DNA of 48,777 nt from Deltaproteobacteria bacterium (GTDB lineage: Bacteria; Desulfobacterota; DSM-4660; Desulfatiglandales; Desulfatiglandaceae): positions 1 to 48,777 of the forward strand of contig JAIPDI010000042.1 of assembly GCA_021737785.1 (NCBI GenBank). The letters run 5' to 3'. A program made the translations under genes and the position numbers. Below, one piece after another: positions 21,833-30,185 of the stretch. Under the pieces are notes generated by a model, which saw only the letters and a list, made by a program, of their open reading frames with translations, did no database searches and was not told the origin of the DNA. Each line of letters starts with the position of its first letter. Positions within the stretch are counted from its first letter, which is position 1.

Positions 21833-21972
21833 GTTCGGCGGCCGCCCCCGGGCTCCGAATAATGTTTACGGAAAGGCAGCAAGGACATACGGTCCCATGA
21901 AAGGCTGTGCTTGGGGCTGGAACAGACTGTATTGTAAAGCCCTGCTGCCGTCCCCAGGAGCTGTATTCGGTT

Positions 21973-22078
21973 TTTGCAGCTCTTGGGCAGAGGCCCCCAC
22001 GGGCGTCCGGAACGCTTCCGGGACTTAGGTGAAACCTGTTCGGTTGCGGGCGCCTGTCCGCCTTAGAATCTTTGGTGG
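21973..22078 (+). repeat. Mosaic dispersed repeat R2, copy C
   Basis: TTTTGCAGCTCTTGGGCAG, CGTCCGGAACGCTTCCGGGA, CTTAGGTGAAACCTG and CGGTTGCGGGCGCCTGTCCG follow the order of the 16668 copy. The part upstream of TTGCAGC is absent. Confidence 0.75.
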
Positions 22079-22240
22079 CAATCCCGCCTTGCGGGACACC
22101 ACGCGGAGAACTTACTGACACAGGTCCAACCCTGTTGCCCATTAACGGGTAACCATGCCCGATATCCAATAACCGGCACCACCTGAGCCGAATTTCATAT
22201 AAATTCCTTTGGGCAGAGAGCATTTTGGGTCTTCAAGATC

Positions 22241-24952
22241 ATGACGAATAATTCAGAACACTCCTTGAAAGCACCCTGGGCATCCCCCTGGGAAGAGGTG
22301 GCCGAGGCGCTGAGGGTTTCTGCGGATAAAGGCCTGGGGCCTGCGGAGGTGAAAAAGCGGCGGAGCCGGGCCGGACCCAATCTTCTCAAGACCACCCCTA
22401 AAAAATCCGCATGGGTGATCCTGTGGAACCAGGGCAAAAACCCCATTGTGGCCCTCCTGGTGCTGGCTGCGGGCCTTTCATTTTCCTTCGGCCGCTTGCT
22501 GGAAGGCGTCTCCATCGCCATAGCCATTGTGATCAACGGTCTCATCGGGTTTTTTACGGAACTGAAGGCGGTCCGGTCTATGGAGGCGCTTCATCGCATG
22601 GGTCACGCCACGGCCAAGGTCCTCCGGGAAGGAGAACTTCGGGAAATCCCAGGAAGGGATCTCGTCCCCGGCGACATCGCTCACCTGGAGGCCGGAGACG
22701 TGGTCTCCGCCGATCTGCGGCTTTTTGAGGCATCCAGACTTCAGACCAATGAGTCTTCCCTCACGGGTGAATCCATGGCAATTTCCAAAGAGATCTCCCA
22801 GCTGGAGAAGGACACGCCGTTGGCCGAACGACGCAACATGGTCTTTAAGGGGACTGCGGTAACCATTGGCTCCGGACGGGGAATCGTGACCGCCACGGGG
22901 ATGCAGACCGAGTTGGGCAGCATCGCCTCTATGGCCCAGGAGGCTGAAGAGGAACTGACCCCCCTGGAGAAACGTCTCAACAGCCTGGCCTACCGGCTCA
23001 TCTGGATTACCCTGGCCATTGCGGCATTATTGATCGTCACCGGTCTGATTGCTCAAAGGGAGATTCTCCTCATTATCGAGACATCCATCGCCCTTGCCGT
23101 TGCGGCCATTCCCGAGGGGCTGCCGATTGTCGCCACGGTTGCCCTGGCCAGGGGGATGTGGCGGATGTCTCGCCGCAATGCATTGATAAACCGCCTCTCT
23201 GCCGTGGAGACCCTGGGCGCCACAAACATCATATGTACCGACAAGACGGGTACGTTGACGGAAAACCGAATGACCCTTTCTCAGCTCCTCCTGCCGTCAA
23301 AACATCGGAATGAAATAGAGGAAATCGAGATCCGGGGGACAGCGGGGGAAGATTTCCGATTTCTGTCAGGCGATCAGGAAGTGGATCCTTCCGATGATAC
23401 TGTATTACGGGAGGCCCTGCAGGTGGGGGTCCTCTGTAACAATGCGGACCTGGGGCGGCAATCCTCCGGAGAAAACGGGGACGGGGTGGGGGATCCGATG
23501 GAGATTGCGCTCCTCAAAGCCGGCCTGGGCGCGGGATGGCCCCGGGCCGACCTGCTCCAGTCCATGCCCGAGGAACGGGAAGAGGCCTTTGACCCGGACG
23601 TTATGATGATGGCCACATTTCATAAGGTCAACGGCCAATATCTCGTGGCCGTGAAGGGGGCGCCCGAGGCGGTGCTGGAGGTGTGCACCCGAATGCGAAC
23701 CGGAGAGGGAGATACGGAACTGAACAAGGAAACGCGGGAAAGATGGCTGGATGCCAACGGACGGATGGCCGAAGAAGGTCTCAGGGTACTGGCTGTGGCA
23801 ACCAAGCATACGGAATCGAGGGATGAGAAACCGTATGAGAATCTCGTCTTCCTCGGCCTTCTCGGCCTCGTGGACCCGCCGCGGAAAGATGTGGCGGGCG
23901 CTATTCAGGCCTGTCGGGAGGCCGGCATCCGCGTAATCATGGTTACCGGGGATCAGCCGGTGACGGCGAGGTATATCGGTTCCGTGCTGAACCTGACGGA
24001 CGAAGATGGAACCGGGGTGATCCACGGTAAAGATATAGGAGATCCGGATGAGCTTTCCCAGGATCAACGCAATAGACTCTTACAGGCGTCTATTTTCGCC
24101 AGGGTGAGTCCAAAACAGAAGCTGGACCTGATTGCGCTTCATCAGAAAAACGGCGCTATCGTGGCGATGACAGGCGACGGGATTAATGATGCGCCTGCCC
24201 TTAAGAAGGCGGACATCGGCGTGGCCATGGGGAGGCGGGGGACACAGGTGGCACGGGAGGCCGCAGATGTTGTATTGAAGGATGACGCGTTCAAGTCCAT
24301 TGTGGTGGCTGTTCAGCAGGGACGGGCCATCTTCGACAACATCCGGAAATTTATTCTGTTTCTCCTCTCAGGCAACGTGGGCGAAGTGATGATCGTCGCA
24401 TTTGCACTGCTGGCCGGGGCGCCTCTGCCCCTCCTGCCGTTACAGATCCTTTATTTGAACATGATCGGCGACGTCTTTCCTGCCCTGGCGCTGGGTGTGG
24501 GGGAAGGGGATTCTTCTAAAATGAACCGCCCGCCCCGCGATTCAAAGGAGCCGATTCTTACCCGCGGGCATTGGATCGCCATCGGAGGATACGGGTTCTT
24601 GATTTCGGCATGCGTGCTGGTCGCCTTTTACATCGCACTTGCCTCGCTGGAGATGGACACGGACAAGGCAGTAACCGTGTCTTTTCTAACCCTGGCATTT
24701 GCCAGGCTCTGGCACGTGTTCAACATGAGAGATAAGGGATCCCGTCTCATACGCAACGACGTCACACGGAATCCCTTTGTGTGGGGGGCATTGGGACTCT
24801 GTTCTGCGTTGCTGGTTGCAGCCGTCTATCTTCCAGGCATTTCCACAGCACTCCAGATGGCGCCCCCCGGCATATCGGGATGGGGGGTCATCTTCGGGAT
24901 GAGCCTGATCCCCCTTTTCATCGGACAGACCGTGAAACAAATAAGGAGCTAG
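22241..24952 (+). CDS. P2-type cation-transporting ATPase (Ca2+-ATPase-like)
   Basis: A 903-residue P-type ATPase with N-terminal cation-ATPase domain, actuator motif TGES at 175-178, M4 motif PEGLP at 291-295 and phosphorylation site Asp334 in DKTGTLT. The hinge motif GDGINDAPAL is at about 646-655, and a C-terminal bundle of six helices follows. Ca2+-site residues of SERCA are largely kept (Glu in PEGLP, Asn and Glu in GNVGEV, Asn and Asp in NMIGD), but the site-I Thr is replaced by Gly. Calcium export is likely, other cations possible. The start has no clear ribosome-binding site and lies just after repeat sequence. Confidence 0.9.
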   Translation: MTNNSEHSLKAPWASPWEEVAEALRVSADKGLGPAEVKKRRSRAGPNLLKTTPKKSAWVILWNQGKNPIVALLVLAAGLSFSFGRLLEGVSIAIAIVINGLIGFFTELKAVRSMEALHRMGHATAKVLREGELREIPGRDLVPGDIAHLEAGDVVSADLRLFEASRLQTNESSLTGESMAISKEISQLEKDTPLAERRNMVFKGTAVTIGSGRGIVTATGMQTELGSIASMAQEAEEELTPLEKRLNSLAYRLIWITLAIAALLIVTGLIAQREILLIIETSIALAVAAIPEGLPIVATVALARGMWRMSRRNALINRLSAVETLGATNIICTDKTGTLTENRMTLSQLLLPSKHRNEIEEIEIRGTAGEDFRFLSGDQEVDPSDDTVLREALQVGVLCNNADLGRQSSGENGDGVGDPMEIALLKAGLGAGWPRADLLQSMPEEREEAFDPDVMMMATFHKVNGQYLVAVKGAPEAVLEVCTRMRTGEGDTELNKETRERWLDANGRMAEEGLRVLAVATKHTESRDEKPYENLVFLGLLGLVDPPRKDVAGAIQACREAGIRVIMVTGDQPVTARYIGSVLNLTDEDGTGVIHGKDIGDPDELSQDQRNRLLQASIFARVSPKQKLDLIALHQKNGAIVAMTGDGINDAPALKKADIGVAMGRRGTQVAREAADVVLKDDAFKSIVVAVQQGRAIFDNIRKFILFLLSGNVGEVMIVAFALLAGAPLPLLPLQILYLNMIGDVFPALALGVGEGDSSKMNRPPRDSKEPILTRGHWIAIGGYGFLISACVLVAFYIALASLEMDTDKAVTVSFLTLAFARLWHVFNMRDKGSRLIRNDVTRNPFVWGALGLCSALLVAAVYLPGISTALQMAPPGISGWGVIFGMSLIPLFIGQTVKQIRS

Positions 24953-25019
24953 AGGCGTCGCATAGGGCGTTTCCAATCTTCTGATTAATAGGACTGGAGA
25001 ACGGAACCGGAGATATGAA

Positions 25020-25292
25020 ATGGACCTCGTCATCAGAGCTTTGATAGACCGCTTGTCAGACAAAGGTCTGCCCATCGACGTCATCCCTGCCTGCATCCGG
25101 AATGCACTTCAGATCATTGCCGTGGATCCCTGGATCCCCCTTGAGGAACTGAAAGCGGAGATGCAGTCCCTGGGCTGGGATGATTTGGATCTGGATGAAT
25201 GCACTTTTCAGCTCATTATGGCCACTTTGGATCCGGGTTCCGACGATTATTCCGCGCTCAGGTTGTCAATACATGTGCAGCAACCATGCTGA
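25020..25292 (+). CDS. Small acidic hypothetical protein
   Basis: A 90-residue acidic protein, mostly helical by eye, with no membrane segment or metal motif (MDLVIRALIDRLSDKGLPID at the start, DDLDLDECTFQLIMATLDPG near the end). CCGGAG lies about 9 bases before the ATG. It follows the P-type ATPase by 67 bases and could be co-transcribed. I do not recognise it. Confidence 0.55.
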   Translation: MDLVIRALIDRLSDKGLPIDVIPACIRNALQIIAVDPWIPLEELKAEMQSLGWDDLDLDECTFQLIMATLDPGSDDYSALRLSIHVQQPC

Positions 25293-25609
25293 CCATCGGA
25301 AGAACAAGGAGAGCACACCACGGTTCGCCTGATGCGCCATTCTTGAATTTCAACGGTGCGGTAACCAAGCGCTACGCCTGTTTTTCCATACATAAAGGGG
25401 TTGGATCGTATACGGGATTTAACCCATTTACTTTGTCAATATAAGCTGTTATACTTTTCTTCGACATTCAGAATTCGAGGATTCTGCAGACTGAGCGTTC
25501 AAGGGTGAAGCGGTTTATGACCACGGCACGCATGACACAGGGCGGGTCACCCCATCCGCCTGAGCCGGGTCGGTTCGATGACCAATCTACAGGATAGAAG
25601 GAAATTACC
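25293..25609. other. Leader region of the DUF5752/TreT operon
   Basis: No gene is seen. It contains the motif shared with the acyl-CoA synthetase leader (25402-25433) and a perfect hairpin GGCGG-GTCACCCCAT-CCGCC at 25541-25560. Confidence 0.5.
25402..25433 (+). promoter_or_regulatory. Shared upstream motif GGAT..TATAC.GGAT.TA.CCCATTTACTT, copy 2
   Basis: TGGATCGTATACGGGATTTA followed by ACCCATTTACTT matches 18721-18748 over almost all positions, with a two-base insertion. It lies about 180 bases before the DUF5752 gene. Confidence 0.4.
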
Positions 25610-26281
25610 TTGAGTAATCCCGAAATACCTCCCTTTTCCATCAAGGATTGTGCATTAATTGCCATTGCCTCCGGAAAAAGGGCTCAAAATTTGCGAGAAC
25701 TGCGAGAGCACTTGCGGTCTATCGATCCCGGAAGCATCTATTATCATTTCTGGGGCGGTTTGCTGAGGCCTCGTTTTAATGATCCCGAATACCATAACGA
25801 CTTTGCCCATTGGGTGGCCCACAGCCTTAACAACAAGAGCCTTGCGGAAAGGCTGGCGGTTATAGATCCCACGACATTCGGATCAATGGAACTGATCAGA
25901 ACGGAACTTATCGAAACAATCGAAGACAGCCTGGATGAAATCGCCTTTCCCACCTGGGCCAAAAGAGATGATCAATTCGAGTTCATTCAGCACCAGATTG
26001 TCGTCTTTGATACCAGGATGACAGCCAACACCCCGGAAGATTTCCTCCATATCATGCCCGGGATATCCGTCGGATCGATATTTTACCATTTTATCGATGC
26101 GAGACGCCGAAGTCTCAACTCTCTGGATGATTTTCAAAATTGGCTGATGAATTCCGGAGAGGAGTATCAGGTGCTATGCCGGATGATCAATGACATATGT
26201 CCTTATTTTACCTCCTTGAGAAAATTGCGTGAGGAGCTGGCAAAGGTTTTCGAGACCTATTTTCAGAAAGAGGAATTGTGA
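25610..26281 (+). CDS. DUF5752 family protein
   Basis: The 223-residue cytoplasmic protein has two similar halves, each with a pattern like IDPGSIYYHFWGGLLRPRFNDPEYHNDFAHW (about 38-68) and PGISVGSIFYHFIDARRRS (about 144-162), so it looks internally duplicated. This matches DUF5752, which is found beside glycosyltransferases of the trehalose synthase type. The start is TTG, supported by GAAGGAAA seven bases upstream; there is no better in-frame start. Its stop overlaps the next gene (GTGA), so the two are translationally coupled. Molecular role unknown. Confidence 0.8.
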   Translation: MSNPEIPPFSIKDCALIAIASGKRAQNLRELREHLRSIDPGSIYYHFWGGLLRPRFNDPEYHNDFAHWVAHSLNNKSLAERLAVIDPTTFGSMELIRTELIETIEDSLDEIAFPTWAKRDDQFEFIQHQIVVFDTRMTANTPEDFLHIMPGISVGSIFYHFIDARRRSLNSLDDFQNWLMNSGEEYQVLCRMINDICPYFTSLRKLREELAKVFETYFQKEEL

Positions 26282-27525
26282 AAGAGAGCAGCCTGCTTGA
26301 AAAATATGCAGAGATCGCGGGGAGGGATGTCATTGAGCATTTACGGCAGCTGGCCCGGCCTTTGAAAGGACTCCGTCTGGTGCACGTTAACGCGACCCGG
26401 ATGGGAGGAGGTGTTGCCGAAATATTGCAGAAGATGGTGCCCCTGATGCAGGAGCTTGGCATCGAAACCCGGTGGGAAGTCATCACCGGCGAAAGCGCCT
26501 TTTATCAATGTACGAAGAGCTTTCATAATGCCATCCAGGGGAATCAGGTCAGTATACCTGAAAGTTATCTCACGATATACGAAGAGACCAATGCAGAAAC
26601 AGCCGAAAAGCTGAGAGAGCCATTGGAAGACGCCGATTTTGTTATTGTTCACGACCCGCAACCCGCTGCCTTGATCAAACATTTTCCAAACCGCAGGGGG
26701 AAATGGGTCTGGCGATGCCATGTGGATGCCAGCAAGCCCTTCAGGCCGGTGTGGCGATATCTGAGCAACTTCGTCTCAGAATATGATGCAAGCATATTTT
26801 CCATCTCAAGTTTCGCCCAGCAACTCCCGCACCCTGCATATATTATCGCCCCGAGCATCGATCCGCTGCACGAGAAAAATATTCAATTATCCCAGGAAGA
26901 AATCAGAGCCGTACAGAACCGGTTTGAAATCGACCCTGAAAGGCCGATGATTCTCCAGGTTTCTCGTTACGATCGATTTAAGGATCCCCTCGGCGTCATT
27001 CACGCGTTTCAGCTTGCAAAGAAATTTGTTGCCCCCTTGCAGCTGGTACTTGCGGGAGGAGGGGCCACAGATGATCCCGAAGGGGAAGAAGTCTTGCAGG
27101 AGGTCCGATTGGCTGCCGTGGATAATCCGGATATTCACGTGCTCCTCCTGCCCGGGGACGCATTCCGTACGATCAACGCCCTTCAACGCTGCGCAGACAT
27201 TGTCATACAGAAATCCACTAAAGAAGGTTTTGGGCTGACGGTCACCGAAGGCATGTGGAAGAAAAAACCGGTGATAGGAGGGGATACCGGGGGGATTCGG
27301 TTACAGGTGGTAAATCATTACACGGGGTTTTTGGTAAACACGCCTGAAGGTGCCGCGCTCCGGATTCGATATCTTTTCCACAACCGAGAGATCATGGACA
27401 GGATCGGAGAGACGGCAAAGGAGTTTGTACGTGAGAATTTCCTCATTACACGGCAATTAAGGGAATATCTGACCTTGATTCTCGCCCTTTTCAACGGTAA
27501 ATCGGAACGCATTGAACTCGATTAA
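26278..27525 (+). CDS. treT: TreT-like trehalose synthase (GT4 glycosyltransferase)
   Basis: The 415-residue GT-B glycosyltransferase begins its fold at LRLVHVNATRMGGGVAEIL, the glycine-rich loop typical of TreT. It contains VHDPQPAAL, the nucleotide-sugar site LQVSRYDRFKDPLGVI, and QKSTKEGFGLTVTEGMWKKKPVIGG with the GT4 EX7E acidic pair. TreT makes trehalose from NDP-glucose and glucose in one step. Coupled to the DUF5752 gene by a 4-base overlap with a GTG start. The specificity is inferred from family resemblance; a related glucosyltransferase is possible. Confidence 0.8.
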   Translation: MKESSLLEKYAEIAGRDVIEHLRQLARPLKGLRLVHVNATRMGGGVAEILQKMVPLMQELGIETRWEVITGESAFYQCTKSFHNAIQGNQVSIPESYLTIYEETNAETAEKLREPLEDADFVIVHDPQPAALIKHFPNRRGKWVWRCHVDASKPFRPVWRYLSNFVSEYDASIFSISSFAQQLPHPAYIIAPSIDPLHEKNIQLSQEEIRAVQNRFEIDPERPMILQVSRYDRFKDPLGVIHAFQLAKKFVAPLQLVLAGGGATDDPEGEEVLQEVRLAAVDNPDIHVLLLPGDAFRTINALQRCADIVIQKSTKEGFGLTVTEGMWKKKPVIGGDTGGIRLQVVNHYTGFLVNTPEGAALRIRYLFHNREIMDRIGETAKEFVRENFLITRQLREYLTLILALFNGKSERIELD

Positions 27526-27755
27526 CCCCTCATCCCTCCTGCGGCGTCGATAATGCGTCCGCCTCAGACGGGCCGCACCGACTCCCATATGGTAACTGGT
27601 GCCTGAAGGAAAACCCCGTTCAGGCACTGAATATTGAAGAATTGAATATTGAAAATTGATGGAATAAATTTAAGCTTAACAAAACGGATTCTCACATTTG
27701 CCTGCTTCTTGATTTCCCGGGTTTCCGTTCGGGTACTAACTATCGGATACAGCAT
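27526..27755. other. Intergenic region carrying repeat R1 copy 2
   Basis: The 230 bases between the TreT-like and GT20 genes are mostly the repeat described at 27599-27739. No ribosome-binding site is clear before the GT20 start. Confidence 0.5.
27599..27739 (-). repeat. Dispersed repeat R1, copy 2 (uninterrupted)
   Basis: On the minus strand it reads TTAGTACCCGAACGGAAACC, then AAATCAAGAAGCAGG, CCATCAATTTTCAATATTCA and a GTGCCTGAA/TTCAGGCAC hairpin. It lacks the 611-794 insertion found in copy 1 and so represents the empty site. Confidence 0.75.
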
Positions 27756-29495
27756 ATGAGCGACCTGGTCATTATTTCAAACAGGGGGCCCTTCAGCTTT
27801 TCAGAAACGTTTCTTAAGGACGCCCGGAATTCTCTGAAGACAGGGAAACTCCCGGACTCGCCCGAGTTCGGAGCCGGGGGTCTGGTTCAGGCAATGTCCG
27901 GGCTTTTGAAACCGGGCGCCTGGACCACCACATGGATTGGCGCCTCATTGGGCGACAGGGATATCGATGTTGCCAGAGGTCATTATACGCGGTTATTCAA
28001 TAGGATGACCAAGGCCGGGATTGCCCCGAAACACTTTCCCCACATCGAGATTGAACCCGACAACAGGATGCGTTTCAGATATCAGAATTATGATTTTTAC
28101 ATGCGGTTCGTCTTGTTCGACACGCGGCATATGCACAGTTATTACAGCAACTTCGCCAATGGCTTCCTCTGGCCTCTCTTACACCTTACCCGGGCCCCCC
28201 TCTTTTACAAGAAGACCGGTGTGTTTCCCAGGCCATTTTTTGAAAAGAACGATTTCGTGCAGTATACAAGCAGTGCCGTCACCTTTGCCAACACCATCGT
28301 CGATGAGATTCGAAAGAGCAGAGAACTCTGGGAAGAAGGAGATGACGTTGTGGTTTGGAATCAGGACTATCACCTGATGCAAATTGCCGAGATTTCCAAT
28401 TTATTGCTTAAGGAGGGGGGACTTTCGAGTGAGATCAACAGGAGAATCCATGTGGGTCAGTTCATGCACACCCCCTTTTTCAATATTCATGAAATCCAGG
28501 GGCTCATTCGGGAAGACAAGAGAAAAAGGGTCAAGACTCAGATTTATGAGCCCTTCGGGGAATCCGTTGAAAGTGTATTGCAGAAATTGACCTGGGGTCT
28601 GCTTGCCAATGATTTTATCGGGTTTCACACCAAGGAATTCTGCGATCACTACCTGGAGGCACTTGAAGAATGGTTTCCCGTCGAAATCCGGATAAATGAT
28701 CAATCCTATGAAATCTTTCACCAGGATCGGGTGACCACCATCATGCCGATACCCATCGGTCTGGATGTGGATAATATCCTTGCCGAGGTTTCGGCAAAGA
28801 ACAAATTGAATTATAGATTAGGGAGAGAGAGCCTCTATCGGAAAATCAAACATGACAGAAAACAGAACAAATATATCTTTGGCGGTCTTGAGAGGTGTGA
28901 TTATACCAAGGGGCTGGTGGAGCGGTTGGACATCTTCTATCATGCATTCCAAAAATTGAAAGGGTTAAAGAAGGATGCCCATTTTTATCAGGTATCGATC
29001 CCGAGCAGGATGGATAACCCCCATTATCAATACCTCAATACCGTACTGAGCGAAGAGGTTTCGAAAATGAATGCGAAACTGCCGGGCGCTCCGATCACCC
29101 ATATCGACAAAGGGATACCCTCGCCTCAGAACTATCGGTTTATGAAGGAAGTCGATGCCATGCTCGTCACCCCCCTTGAAGACGGGATGAACCTGGTCGC
29201 TTTTGAATATATCCTGTCGCAGAAGTACAAACGTCCCGGGGATCGGGGCATCCTTGTTCTGGGCACGAGCGGCGCGTCCAGGGTATTGACCCAGAAGGGC
29301 TTTGGAGAAGAAGACGGGATTGTGTATGCAAACCCCTTTAAACCCAAAATAGCCGGAGAGAAGACCGCACAGGCCCTGGTTAACGGCCGGCATATATCCG
29401 ATAGGATTATCAGCTATGTTGAAAATGAAAGAAGGATTGACGACTGGGCCGAAAAAAACATCCATGCCATTCTGAATTGTCGAAAAACAGCGTGA
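27756..29495 (+). CDS. GT20 family glycosyltransferase (trehalose-6-phosphate synthase-like)
   Basis: A 579-residue OtsA-like enzyme, about 100 residues longer than E. coli OtsA. Recognisable GT20 elements are ISNRGPFSF (7-15), FGAGGLVQAMSGLL (39-52), the acceptor segment WNQDYHLMQI (201-210), HTPFFNIHEI (238-247), phosphate-binding Arg380 and Lys385 in LERCDYTKGL, and DGMNLVAFEYILS (about 477). The usual His of the HDYHL motif is Asn. It may make trehalose 6-phosphate or a related glucosyl phosphate; no phosphatase gene (otsB) is nearby. It follows the TreT-like gene after 230 bases, so two osmolyte routes sit together. Confidence 0.82.
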   Translation: MSDLVIISNRGPFSFSETFLKDARNSLKTGKLPDSPEFGAGGLVQAMSGLLKPGAWTTTWIGASLGDRDIDVARGHYTRLFNRMTKAGIAPKHFPHIEIEPDNRMRFRYQNYDFYMRFVLFDTRHMHSYYSNFANGFLWPLLHLTRAPLFYKKTGVFPRPFFEKNDFVQYTSSAVTFANTIVDEIRKSRELWEEGDDVVVWNQDYHLMQIAEISNLLLKEGGLSSEINRRIHVGQFMHTPFFNIHEIQGLIREDKRKRVKTQIYEPFGESVESVLQKLTWGLLANDFIGFHTKEFCDHYLEALEEWFPVEIRINDQSYEIFHQDRVTTIMPIPIGLDVDNILAEVSAKNKLNYRLGRESLYRKIKHDRKQNKYIFGGLERCDYTKGLVERLDIFYHAFQKLKGLKKDAHFYQVSIPSRMDNPHYQYLNTVLSEEVSKMNAKLPGAPITHIDKGIPSPQNYRFMKEVDAMLVTPLEDGMNLVAFEYILSQKYKRPGDRGILVLGTSGASRVLTQKGFGEEDGIVYANPFKPKIAGEKTAQALVNGRHISDRIISYVENERRIDDWAEKNIHAILNCRKTA

Positions 29496-29564
29496 CGGCC
29501 CGTTCTGAACCCGTTTTTTGAAGACATGCAGACGCGTCTTGTTGTTGGCGCTGCCGCTGCAGAT

Positions 29565-29614
29565 GCGGATTCATTCGCACAGTCCCGCTGTGTGCGGGAT
29601 GCGCACGAATCCGC
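29565..29614. terminator. Inverted repeat between convergent GT20 and GNAT genes
   Basis: GCGGATTC (29565-29572) pairs with GAATCCGC (29607-29614), with an inner CCCGC/GCGGG stem. Its place between convergent stops suggests a bidirectional terminator; there is no U-run. Confidence 0.45.
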
Positions 29615-29702
29615 GTAACGGCTTGGACGGATATTTTAGAAGACCGGCAGAACAATCCTGAAAGCGAGGGATCTGAGAAAGGACCGTATCACCGAATCCG
29701 CA

Positions 29703-30155
29703 TCAAAAGCTTCGTTCCAGGTTAATGGTCTTGGACGGGCTGAATCGGTTCGCGCTGAAGAAGCGGATCAGGTTTGAATTATTCCAGTCGACCAGGGTGT
29801 TTACTTTGTGAACGCCGACGCTTTTCAAATGATCCATGAACTCGTTCATCAACTGCTCGCCGATTCCCGTATGCTGGCAGCCGGGGTCGACGCCGATGGT
29901 ATCCAGTCTGGCTTCTTCCTGAAAAATACCATACTCGCCCATGTAAATCTCCCCCATGACAAACCCCACCACCTTCCCGTCTTCATCTTCAGCCACAAGG
30001 GAAGCCGGGAGGTAATCCTTGGACTTGAAAAGCTTTTCAAACTTTGATTCATAATACTCGGGCCTGGAGGCCTTGAGTATCTTCTCGTCGATCTCCACCA
30101 CAGCGTCGAAATCGTCGGCCTTCATGAGTCGAATTTTGACAGCGCTCTCGTTCAT
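29703..30155 (-). CDS. GNAT-family N-acetyltransferase (downstream end of the Bam-type cluster)
   Basis: The 150-residue GNAT protein has the acetyl-CoA loop in IGVDPGCQHTGIGEQLM (about 94-110) and a terminal FFSANRFSPSKTINLERSF. TTGGAGA lies upstream of the ATG. It is 30 bases after the bamF-type gene, so is probably its co-transcribed last gene. Substrate unknown; the same size and domain occur in the GNAT at the other end of the cluster (38350-38802). Confidence 0.85.
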   Translation of the reverse strand: MNESAVKIRLMKADDFDAVVEIDEKILKASRPEYYESKFEKLFKSKDYLPASLVAEDEDGKVVGFVMGEIYMGEYGIFQEEARLDTIGVDPGCQHTGIGEQLMNEFMDHLKSVGVHKVNTLVDWNNSNLIRFFSANRFSPSKTINLERSF

Positions 30156-30185
30156 AGGGTCTCCAAAGAATCTCTCTCGTCCCGG

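Larger units (their letters stand above)
21548..22240. other. Gene-free repeat-rich region between acyl-CoA synthetase and P-type ATPase genes
   Basis: No gene is supported in these roughly 690 bases; an open frame across 21633-22223 on the minus strand looks like no protein and coincides with repeats. The region holds two copies of repeat R2 in opposite orientation and related GGTTGCGGGTATCCGCTTTAGA blocks. Confidence 0.65.

Noticed and set aside
21633-22223. 196-residue open frame on the minus strand
   Set aside because: It covers repeat R2 copies, has no ribosome-binding site and no recognisable protein pattern.
25500-25609. Possible c-di-GMP riboswitch in the DUF5752 leader
   Set aside because: A CACGCA...ACAGGGC stretch recalls GEMM, but the conserved GCAAAGCC core and tetraloop receptor are missing.
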